DNA from: Babylonia areolata | Lineage: Eukaryota; Mollusca; Gastropoda; Neogastropoda; Buccinidae | Length of the DNA: 64,000 nucleotides | NCBI RefSeq assembly: GCF_041734735.1 | Contig: NC_134903.1 | Location: 552,501-616,500, forward strand | Reading direction: 5' to 3' | Part shown: one piece after another, positions 49,701 through 62,523 of the stretch | Layout of the letters: every line of letters begins with the position of its first letter | Position numbering within the stretch: the stretch's first letter is position 1 | The notes under the pieces: generated by a model | What the model was told of the DNA's origin: nothing | Databases searched by the model: none | What the model saw: the letters and a program-made list of their open reading frames with translations, nothing else | Program-made: the position numbers and the translations under genes

Positions 49701-52700
49701 ATTATTATTTCGATATTATTGTAACAATGTCAGAGTTGATTTATTCAGAGTCTGCTATGCCTTCAGTCTCCATTAGGGCAGTGGACACAGTGAGACACAG
49801 ATATTTATTATGTGTTCCTTTTCTTTCTCTTCTGTTTCTTCTTATTCAGTTAAAGGTGCTGTATTACACTTATATTTTCGGTTTATTTGTCAGTTTATTT
49901 CATGCTGATTTGTTCAGACAAGAGTCACCAGCTGCATGGGCATTCTGTGAATATATCAACCAAACATTAAACTATGGACCTTGACCCGACTGACCTTTGC
50001 GTTCTTGTCGTTGTCAGCGTCCCAGGCAGCTTCCAGGGAGCCCTCGTAGTTGCCCTTGACCTTGCCAGCGTCGGCGTTGAGCACGACACGCCTGGAGGGC
50101 ACTGTGACCTCCAGACTCCATCTGCCGTTCTGAGACTTGGCCAGTTTGTGAGTGCCGCTCACACCGTAGGTGTTCTGTGGAAAGATGACAGAGTTCCAGT
50201 CACAACAGACGTGCACATAATGACCAGTTTGTGAGTGCCGCTCACACCGTAGGTTTCTGTGGAAACATGACACAGTCACGATTTGGATAGATTTCACAAT
50301 GGTTAGTTTGTGAGTGCTGCTTATAGCCCCTCCCCCCCCCCCTCCCCCCCCGCATCCCCAACCCCCCATCGGTGTTCTGGGGAAACAAGCCACAGCTCCA
50401 GTTAGGACAGACGTTAAAATAATGAGTAATTTGTGAATATCGCTCACACCACAGGCGTTCTTGGAAATGAAGTCGGGTCACACGATCCACGCCGATGTCA
50501 GTGCATTGAGTGGACATTAAAAGCATGATAAGAAAAAACAAAACAACTGAAAACGGTGATGTATAAAAAAACAAAACAAAAAAAACACAAAAGAAAACCC
50601 CACCAGATAACATATGTTGTGGTCACACATACACAGACACAGAGACTCACAGACTACAGAGACATATGTGTGATAATCAGTTTTGTCCGACTGTGACGAT
50701 CAGAACAGCGGTGGAGGCAACTGCTGTCCCAACTATCTGGGATAGAATTGGATTCTAGTGGAAAGTGTCTTGCTCAAGTTAATCCCCACTCTCTCGACAA
50801 AGAGGGTTGCTGTCCCAACTATCTGGGATAGAATTTGATTCTAGTGGAAAGTGTCTTGCCCAAGTTAATCCCCACTCTCTCGGCACTGAGGGTTTTGGGA
50901 ACAGTCAGCGTTGGGATAGTTCCCAAAGGCCAACTAACCCCCCAAGCTGCAGCACTAAGAGCCAGTGCAATCTTGCCTCCTAGTTTGAGAGTCAACATCC
51001 TTCACAAAAGACTAAGCTGAAAATGACTTCCCATTGCAAATGAGAAACCATTGATCATAAAGCTCTCACTTTGCTGTTGTCCCAACTGTAAGCTTATGTC
51101 AATCTGTGATATGAGCTGAGCGTTGGGCGTAATACATACATACATACATACATATATACATACATACATACATACATAGAGACCAGTTAAAGCATCCCCA
51201 TTCTCACCTTGCCCTGCTTGACAGAGCCAGCCAGCTGCAGGTCATCCCACTCCAGGTTGGCCTCCCCGGACAGAACGACAGGCTTGATTCCATCCACACC
51301 CACAGTGCTGCTCACTTCATGGGAGCTGCTGCCGCGGTTCTTGTACACAGTGTTGATGCTGTGCATGCTGCCTTTGGTCTTCAGGCTCAGGTTGTGCTCC
51401 CACTGAAAGCAGAGAGCAGGGGGGAGTTCTGTGAATGGGCTGGAACATCACATTAGAGGACTGCTCTATGGAACATCACATTAGAGGACTGCTCTATGGA
51501 ACATCACATTAGGAGACTACTTTATAGAAATGCTTGATTTTCGATTATGTCTCTAACTCATAAAATTACACCAAGGACTAAAGAATACATACCGTTGTTT
51601 CTTTAAGATTATCACCCAATAACTTACCGCTGGCATAAGAAGATTCAACAAGTGATGGCATGGAAACAAAAACTAATATAGTTAGTGTAGTACCTGATCT
51701 TAAAATTGTCATCCTCGAATCCGTAAAATTAGAAAACAAAAGAAACAACGTTGCCTTTGAAATATTAACATAATCTGGAAACGTGATGCAAGAATTAAAA
51801 CAAAAAATCCTGTTTGCAAATTAAAGATAAATAATTGTAAACCTTGGATGCGTTGTGGTGTGTGCTATCAGTTTCAGTTTCCATCTTGAGGTTCAGTGTG
51901 CATTCCACAAGATGAAATGGCCCACCTGTTTCTTGGAAGCCTGAGTCAGGCCAGATTTCAGAGTGAAGCCAGTTCCTGGGGCCTTCAGAGTCAGTTCACC
52001 GTTCACCTTCTTCAGTTTGCTGCTCTTGTCCTTCAGGGTCAAGGCCGCACTCACGTCTTTGCCCTTGGCATAGGTAAGGACGGCATTGGAGTCCACGCCG
52101 TTTGAATCATGTGAGTGCTTGCCTCTGAGCTTCATGTCAATGTCCTGAAACCAGCAAAGGACATTCAAATATAGGAAACACCCACAATGAAGTCACCATA
52201 AAATATGGTTATGCTGAAATAGAAGGCTTTTCTGCTTCAACAGAACGCTATTCGAGAATGTGTTTCGCATCAGTTTTTTTATATATAATTTTCAAAATAC
52301 CTTGACTTTCACCTTTCAAGGTCTGCCTTCCTTTTATTTTGCCCCGTTTAACTGGATCTGAGAAAAACAGGAGGAACAGTATCTCCAAATGAATAAGAAC
52401 ACAACAAGAGACTCTAACTCAATGACTTTACCTGCTGAGGAGCTTGTGCAGACATCTTGAAGTTGAGGTCCATGTTCTTGAGGTTCTTGATCTTCCTGGC
52501 CAGAGTGGCGGAGACGCTGACACGCTTGGTCTTGTCTTTGAGGTTCCTGCCGTAGTTCACCTCCAGTTCTCCTGAGGACAGCTTCTTCTTGTGGTCCAGG
52601 TTCAGCTTGATGGCAGTGTTGTAGTCAGGGAAACTCTTGGAATCCACACTCCTGGGGAAGCAGACATCAGACAGTGCTGGTTGTATGAAATGAAAGAATG

Positions 52701-54659
52701 AAAGACATCTTTTGTCAGTCACTCCTGTTCACGTTTTCAGAAAGAAAAAAAATGCAAAGAAATAGGGTAAACTGCTGGAATCCAGATTCTTTGATGAACA
52801 AAGAATGGCCAAACATCACCGTTGTATAAAATGTAAGAAATCGTTAGTAAGTTGTTTGTTTGTGTTCAAATTTTCCGATAGATTTGCAATTCAAAGAATT
52901 CTGTATCAACTTCTCTTCTACAAATTACCAACGCTAGTATATAAATTGTTGTAATATGTTCCCTTGGTAATGATTTAGGAATTCGTCTTTTTGATGGGTT
53001 CCTTTATTCGTTAATTGGTCTTGTTTTAAAATCGATTGTTTTCGCTCCTAAATCCTGATTTGCTGTGTCCCATTTTCCAGGTTTATAACGGCACACAAAT
53101 TCACATTCCTTGTATCTGTCCTTGCCGTACTGTCCAACATTTTTGTGGCCTTTTATTTTTATGCAGTGATCCATATCCAGACCAGCTACATTTAAACAGC
53201 CATGTTTTATGTTAAAAAATGTTTACCTTTGATTGGTAGGTTTGGAAAAATAATGCTCGTGTCTAGAATAGAGATGAGATACGTTAAACCCCATACCACA
53301 TCATGCTCTTTTGTTATCTTTCGCATATGGCTGTTGGTAGTTGATATGAAGACTCTCAGATGATTAACTTTAAACAGTTCTTCTTTCATTTTCTGATCTG
53401 TGACAAGGAAAGTTTGCAAACGATATCTAAACAAGGAATGGAGGTCTACTTACGATCTGACAGTGTACTTGTTGTGAGCCTTGGTGGCTATTGGAAGTTA
53501 ATGTAAAGACTCGCATAATTACTTTCAACAGTTCTTATTTCATTGTTTTATGTGTGATAAGGAAAGTGGGAAACAATGTCTGAACACGGAATGGAAGTCT
53601 ACTTACGATCTGACAGTGTACTTGTTGTGAGCCTTGGTAGCCATTGGTAGTTAATGTAAAGACTCTCACATAATCCACTTTCAACAGTTCTTCTATTATT
53701 GCCTAATTTGTGATAAGGAAAGTGACAAACGATGTCTTAACAAGGAATGGGGGTCTACTTACGATCTGACAGTGTACTTGTTGTAAGCCTTGGTGGACCT
53801 GTCAGTCAGTTTGGCCATGATCACGATCTTGTCTTTGACGACACGAGGCACGTTGTACATGACGTTGACCCGGCCGTTCGCCAGACGTCCCTTCTTCACG
53901 TTGACAGTGGCAGACATGCTGCTGCTGACCACAGCTGACTTGACGTTGACTTTGCTGATGTAACGGACAGCCGTCTTGCGGGCAGACTTTGTGGCGGTGA
54001 CTGCAACACATGATGTGGACGTCAGGGTCAGGACAGCCTCTTCTTTTATCTGCAGCTTCACTTTGGAAAGGTGGTTGGTTTATCTTTAGAAAGGTTCAGA
54101 TTATTGTGGTTGTGGTTAAAACACGGAGTGGAATCAGGTCTTTTGTGTGTGTGATTTTCAGACAATAGCTGTTTGCCTCACACCCGAATTCTGATTTTGT
54201 GGCGGTGGTGGCAACAGACAGGCCACTCTGGATATTGAGTGTGTCGTTCTCTGGGCATTTCTGTCTTCACTTGAACGGACATTACTATGCTTATCATTTT
54301 TCTGTATGAATACAAGTGATGACATGTTCAGAAATTCAATTTAAAAACAGCTCATTCTATAGTATGTTGTTTCTGCATTGCTTCAACGACCTGTTGTTGA
54401 TCGAGTTTCGTCTGGCCTGATTAAGATGCCGCCTCCACACCCTGCTTCCTTCTCAGACGTGTAGAGGTTTTTTTTGTTTTGTTTTGTTTTTTGTTTGTTT
54501 GTTTGTGTTACTCACACTGGGCAGAGACAGGCTTGAAGCTGAGCAGCCTGAGGATGAAGTCCGTCTTGAGGATCTTGTCCTGGGTGTACAGACCGGAGCC
54601 ACTGAAGGACACCAGCTCCCGTTTGGGAGACTTGACTGACAGGAAGGGGGTCACCTGTG

Positions 54660-54702
<43 letters not shown>

Positions 54703-57700
54703 GTTCCATATCGTGCCTCTATCAAAATAGTTCCTACACGATTATTGTTATTATTATTTTTTAAATTATTATTACTTTTTTTCAATCATCAATGTTGTTG
54801 TTGTTGTTGTTGTTGTAGTTGTTGTTGCGTTATTGTGATTGTTGTTATTGCTGTTGTTGGTGTGACGGTAAGCTAAAACACTGTCTTGAAAACGGAAAGC
54901 ATGAGAGAAAAATAGTGACATCTATCGCTTTTGAAATCTGATGGATGCTATAATACCACCGCTGCTACAAAAACATGTTCTGCTGTTTTCCTCTTGTTCT
55001 TTGTTGTTGATGCAATGTGGCTGTTGTGTTATTGCTGTTTGAACTATTAGCTGTCATTGATGATAACTGTGTTAACATTTTATGGTGGTTGTTATTGTCG
55101 TTACCTGCATCTTGTTATTGCTGTTAGAACTATTGGCTGTCTCTGATGATGGTTAACATTTTATGGTGGTTGTTATTGTGGTTACCTGCATCTTGTTCTT
55201 GCTGTTAGAACTATTGGCTGTCATTGATGATGGTTGTGTTAACATTTTATGGTGGTTGTTATTGTGGTTACATGCATCTTGTTATTGTTGTTAGAACTAT
55301 TGGCTGTCATTGACGATGGTTGTGTTAACATTTTATGGTGGTTGTTGTTGTGGTTACCTGCATCTTGTTCTTGCTGCTGGACATCTGGCTACCCACACGC
55401 AGAGAATACTGCTGTTTGTCTCCCTTGGCCACAGAGCCTGCCAGGCTGACTTCCTTCTTGGTGTTGGTCATCGTGGCTGTACAATACAGTGTTGTTATGT
55501 TGGTTAGTACAGCAGATCTGTACAATACATTATTGTTATGTTGGTTAGTACAGCAGATCTGTACAATACAGTGTTGTCATGTTGGTTAGTACAGCAGATC
55601 TGTACAATACAGTGTTGTTATGTTGGTTAGTACAGCAGTACTGTACGATACAGGGTTGTCATGTTGGTTAGTACAGCAGATCTGTACGATACAGTGTTGT
55701 TATGTTGGTTAGTACAGCAGATCTGTACAATACAGTGTTGTTATGTTGGTTAGTACAGCAGTACTGTACGATACAGGGTTGTCATGCTGGTTAGTACAGC
55801 AGATCTGTACGATACAGTGTTGTTATGTTGGTTAGTACAGCAGATCTGTACAATACAGTGTTGTTATGTTGGTTAGTACAGCAGATCTGTACAATACAGT
55901 GTTGTTATGTTCGTTAGTACAGCAGATCTGTACGATACAGTGTTGTTATGTTGGTTATACAGGAGATGTCATCGTGGCTGTACGATACATCATTGTCATA
56001 CTGGTTAGTACAACAGATCTGTATGATACATTGTTGTCGTGTTGGTTAGTACAGCAGATCTGTACGGTATATTGTTGTCATGTTGGTTAGTACAACAGGT
56101 GTCACGTGCAGAACTGATTCATCATCAGACGTGTGACGTATGTTTCTGTACGACTATATTCATGTTGTGAAGCACACTATGCTGAGTCAGGTAAACAAGG
56201 AAAGGGCTTCACAAATGGTCATTACATTGATGGACATTCTTCTTTGATGTCTGACTTTGCTGAACAATGCATTGTTCGATAGATATATCAGGATCTTAAT
56301 CAAATAAAAGTATATGAAAAATCATTGATTATTTTATCATATATAATGTTTCCGTGGCGTCTAATGCATTACTACGTTATGAGTAAACATTTTCGCAATT
56401 ATAAGCCAGTTAAAAATCAGGCAAATGCTGCCTGTTCCCGATTAATACCGTTTAGATTAGATATATCTGCATACGTTGTTTTGTTGGGGGTTCTTAACAG
56501 AAAATAAACAGTATTTGCAGGACTATATGAATACTTGAATATGTGTGTATCAACTGTGAAGTGATGTAACTTACAATATATATCAAAATGTTTCGTAATT
56601 ATAACCTTGTTACATTAGGAGGCATATGCTGTTTGTTGCCGATTAATACCGTATAGACTAGATATATCTGCATTCGTTTTTTAACAGAAAATAAACAGTA
56701 TTTGCAAAACTAGAGGGTTGGATGAATACGAGAATGACTGTGCATCAACTGCGAAGAGATATTACGTATATATATGAAGGATGCATCAACGTGGAAACAG
56801 AAGACAACTCACACTTGAAGGTCAAGGGCAGAGCAGTGACACCAGTCAAGGTGAGGTCAGCCACTGCAGATTTGGATTCCATGGACACCATGCCAGTCAG
56901 AGCGACGTTGTCTCTGCTCGGATGACGGAGTTCCACCACAGGGGTGTAGGTGACACCGTTCTTGGACTCGTCAATCTTCACTTCCGTTCTCATGGAGTAG
57001 ACGTTGACGTCATCTGTGACGAAACTTCCGCTGACACCCATCAGTTTTTTGGTGTTCGTGATGGCTCCTGAAAAAGAAAGTTGTTTGTGAAATACAATTT
57101 ACATGGGCATTTCACACTGTGTTATACTTCTACTTTGGTACTGTCAACTTTTATTGAGCTAAGCAATATGTTTACTCCACTAATTTGTCGACAAACAAAA
57201 CAGTAAAACAGCATGAAAGTGGAAAATACCTCTCCTTTTCACCCTTGAATTCAGCTTTCTTCCAGGAAATGTAGAACATGTGACATACAATAATCTCAGC
57301 ACTGTCGTACCTTATCTATCATCACTTATTCACCAAAGCAATACGCTAACTTATTCTGCTCCTCTACTTTGCTGATAAACAGAACAGCAAACAGCATGAA
57401 AGACTGGACAAATCTCTCTCCTTTCTACCTTTGAATTCAGCTTTCTTCCAGGGCGAGGCAGCGCTGACCTCCAGCTGTTTGTCTTCATGGTTCAGGACGA
57501 GGTCAAAGGCCAGAGAACGATCCACTTTGGACCCAGGGGTGTTGAAAGACAGCTGGGCCATGGTCTTCTTTTTGTTCTGCAAAACAAACAGCACACTGAT
57601 AACTCTTCCCCAAGACGAGCTGGAGCCATTCTTACACACCTTGACCCTGAACAGAAAGAGAGAAATCACATGGGGTGGGGCGTGGGGAACTTTGATCACG

Positions 57701-60166
57701 TTCAGAAAGAAAGAACATAGAGATGTTTTGAAGCAGACCTTCAGGTTGACATCTTTGATTTATAAATATTGTTACTGTTTTATAACCGTCGTAATCACCA
57801 ACATCACTATTATAATCAATGATAAGAGATAAAAACTAAAACCACTTTATGCTCTGTTTTAAGAATATGGACATTATTTTGGTAAAATAGTCAAAAGCTA
57901 TATTGCAAGAATTTCTTCATATCAAACACACAGAGGAATGTACAAAAAGCCTGAATATTTCAAAGAGGAACAGTCAAGGAAGAAAAGGAAATGAGCCATT
58001 AGAATTAAACAAAAGGTATTTTCTTCACAGATAATTCATTTTCCAATCAACTGGACGTAGTTTTATTCTGTGACAAAATAAACACGTTCTGCCTCCCCTG
58101 CCACTCTTCGCTAGTACTTTAAAATGGTGTTTGTCCCACTGAATTTCTCTTGAGCAGTTCTTGCAATGGACACTTTTCCAGCGGGGTGATAGGAGAGTGG
58201 CAGTGACTGACCTCCACCCTCTTGGCCAGGAGCTTGTAGCTGGTGTGAGTGTCCCGCTTGTACAGAGCCAGGCTGAGAGAGGTGGGCCCAGTGAAGGGGA
58301 AGTAAGGGCCAGACACACGGGTGGACGCGTTGGGGTACTGCAGTTCTCCGCACAGCTCCAGACCAGTGATGCGTGACGCCAGCTCTCCTGTGCACACCTT
58401 GACGGTCTTTCGGTTCTCGGTGATCATCTTCTGCTTCTTCTCCACCGTGTTGTGCACGATGCTGAACTCGGAGCTGAAACCACAGTTGGAGAAGGTGGAA
58501 TGAATTACAGTCAGCCATGGGGTGTGTGAAATGAAATTTACATTATCAATGTGTTTATACATTTCACTTCAGTAATTAAAACAGACACAGATTTCAATCA
58601 ACAGGCACAAATGTTATGAATCCGGAGGACATTCCCTTCACCATAAAGTCCACAGTATCACTGACCTGATGTCGAAGATCTCCATTTTGTCCTCAGGGAC
58701 GTCCAGTTCCATGCTCAAGACACGGCCGCGGTCAAGGTCAACTCGTGCCTTGAGGGCAGTGCTGGAGTGGAGCGTGCCAGTCACGTGCAGAGCAGCACGT
58801 GACACCTGGGCATCCACTGACATCTGACCGGAGACACGAATGGCACCGCTGAAACAGATCACAGGCTTTGGTGAAGAGTTGTCTGTGGGGTTTTCTGCAG
58901 TGTCTTTATCATCATCGACACTCGCTTTTCCAACAGCTTAAAGTGCTGTCAAATTAAAACAAAAAAGGTTATACGTGATGCAGTTATTGTAATAATGTAT
59001 TTGGCCATGATATGCAGCTGAAATAATTCAAAAGTCCTGAGCAGTGTTCTCATGAAGAGTTTCATCCCAAGATTAAAGTAAAACTGAAGAGGATCGTCAA
59101 AGTACAGCAATAAGAAAACAGTTGAATCATTTTGGCTACAGCACAGAAACCAGCATGTTTGAATGAAGATCCTACGTCACAATAAAGACGCATTCCTTGG
59201 TATTCAAATAGTGGCACAATTAAGGTGGTGTGTCTTTATATATGTGGTGAGTCTCTCAAATCATCTGAACCACTATGCAAATATTTGTTCCTTTGAATCC
59301 TTTAAAACTACAATGGATGAACGAAGGTGTGTTTCTTTGAACAATGAATGATGCAATGCAGAAGAATGATGGTTGTTTTGTATAACGTAACTGATTCTTC
59401 TGATGTTTATTATACAGTTCAACTGTTTGAACCCTAGAACGACAAGGGAAAAGGAACAAACTGGAACCTGGGTCTGATTTCTCCGTCAATCTGCAGACTG
59501 CGGGGTGTGGAGGACACCTTACGCAGGTCCACCTTGCCAGAGGCCTTGAGGTCCACAGTGGCCGTTCCCTTCACTGTCAGTGACAGAGGCAGACCACAGG
59601 ACGTGGGCACTGTCATCTGGGTGTCCAGGAACTCCTGAAACAGCCACACACCACAGTCATCACTGGTCCTCTACTCTTCTTGTTCTGTGATTAAAAAAAA
59701 AAAATCTTTTTCTTCTTCTCGTGCATTGGTGAAAGTGATTGTTCGATATGTTTTAATAACAGCTGGTTGGCTGGTTTATTGTTTGTAGAAAAAATCAAGT
59801 AAGTTAGAATGAATAAGATGAAGAGGAAGAAACAGCGGGCTGTAGACCGAGTGACAGTGATGGCAATATTTACTGTGCTGCCCTGACTTTCACATACAGA
59901 CATTATCAGTAAGAGATTCCTGGTGTCTCTTACGATACTGTGCATCACAGTCTAGTGTTGCTACCATTGTATGAGTCATATGACTACCATGCTGTTTAAA
60001 ATGATTGCCAACATCACAAACGCACCAACACATACATTGCACACATCACAGCCACACCAACACACACATTGCACCAATCACGCCAACACACATTGTACAC
60101 ACCAATCACACCAACACACACATTGCACCAGTCACACCAGCACACATTGTACACACCAATCACACC

Positions 60167-60223
<57 letters not shown>

Positions 60224-62461
60224 CGACACCAGCAGTCTGACTGTCCTCACCATGCTGTGAGTCATGGAGATGTCGTGGTTCTTGCTCAGCTTGATCAGGA
60301 AGTCCAGCATGTTGAAGGAGGAGGAGGAGGTCAAGGAGTCCAGGCCCTGGAAGCGTTGGAAGGCCATCTCGTTGCCGAACATCCTCACGTACAGAGACCC
60401 CTTCAGTTCGTCCAGATGCTGGTCACTCTGCAAGGACACAGGCCACATGGAAATGAGGTCAGCTGTCAAACGAGGATGTTTTTCCTGTTGGTTCAGTTGT
60501 ACAAACTGGATGTAGTTTCTTTCCCCTTGCGTTCAGAAATGGTGTCATACCATTTTCCATTCTTTTAAGCCGATCTGAATGCTTTTTTCACATTCATTGG
60601 CTAGGTAATGGAATGAGTGACTTCCTCCTAAAATAATCCGAGTACATTTGCTACATTGCCACAGTTCAGTACACTTAGATCACACTTTATCATCAGCTCC
60701 AGAGACATGCCCAGCAACATCAATGTCACAAGGGAATACATAGATTAATCGATCATGTCTCTTTTTGAAACATGAAACATAATGTTGTCAAAGTTATTCC
60801 CAGCAGATGGCAGGCCATACACAGCGTCTTGATGGGATAACACACATATAGTTCAAGGATCAAACTGAAAATTGCCAAGGACTGCACAGTGCTCACCTTT
60901 TTCTCCTTGCCCTCCTGTGCGAAATATCCGTATGGTCCCAGCAGGGTCTCCATCAGGTATTCCAGACCTTCCAGTCTCAGGCCAACGTCCAGCAGATTGA
61001 GGGAGCGGCCGAACAGATCCACAGTGAGGTTGGCAGACGCAGAGCGGGGCAGGGAGGAGGAGGAGGACCACACCAGGTTGCCCTCAGCAGCAGCTCCGCT
61101 GTTGAGCCGTTTGAGGAAAGCAGAGCCCTCGTAGTTGCGGGAGAACTGGAGACGTCCCAGGTTGAACTTGGCGGGCAGCTGGACGTTCTTCAGCAGTTGT
61201 CTGACGGCCTGTTTGTGGGGGCTGGACGTCTCCTGCAGGTTGGTCAGGTGACTCCACACAAAGGACCCCACCTGGACACAGCAAGGTATTCACAGGTGAG
61301 GGAAGCTGGTTACCTGAGGTCATCTTCAGGTGAATTCACATGAACAGACTTTCCTTTAAAAGATGCAGCGACGTGGCCAGTATCTAATGCACTGTGAAAG
61401 ACGGTCAGTCAGTCAGTCAGAAAGTTGTCTGTCTGTTTGCTTGCATGCTTTATTTATGTCGTTTGTTTTGTAAATCGATTAGTTAAACACATGATGATGG
61501 ACAGACAGTTTTGATTTCCTTGATATTTGTCATTACCTGCAATGAACTGAAAGACAATACGACTGACTGGTTCACGACTGGCTGACTGACCTGCTCATCT
61601 GTTTCAGATTCCAGGAGAAGCTGCACGCGCTGCAGAGTGTCGTCATCAGGACACGTCATCACAGCCAGGTAAGCGGCGATACGTAACTCAGAGTCCTCCT
61701 GGGTGTCCTCCATGAGGAAGGTGACGGCAGTTCGCTGTAACACAGGGCACAGTGATGTCACACGGCACTCCGTCATGTGGGTCATGTGGATGGCACACTA
61801 CACAGCAATGTGGGTCATGTGGGATGACACACTACATAGCAATGTGGGTCATGTAGGATGGCACACTACACAGCAATGTTGGTCATGTAGAATGGCACAC
61901 TACACAGCAATGTGGGTCATGTGGGATGGCACACTACACAGCAATGTGTGTCATGTAGGATGGCACACTACACAGCAATGTGGGTCATGTTGGATGGCAC
62001 ACTACACAACAATGTGGGTCATGTAGAATGGCACACTACACAGCAATGTGGGTCATTTAGAATGACACACTACACAGCAATGTGGGTCATGTAGGATGGC
62101 ACACTACACAGTAATGTTTGTTATGTTGGATGACACACTACACAGCAATGTTTGTCATGTTGGATGGCACACTACACAGCAATGTTTGTTATGTTGGATG
62201 GCACACTACACAGCAATGTGGGTCATGTTGGATGGCACACTACACAGCAATGTTTGTCATGTTGGATGGCACACTACACAGCAATGTTTGTCATGTAGGA
62301 TGGCACACTACACAGCAATGTTGTCATGTGGGATGGCACACAATAAAAAACCAAACAGGTTGATCATGTCTGATGACACACTATACAGCAAACATGTTGA
62401 ACATATAGGATGACACATGCAACAAACTCATTGTCACGTTCATGTGGGTTTTTTTTCCTAC

Positions 62462-62523
<62 letters not shown>

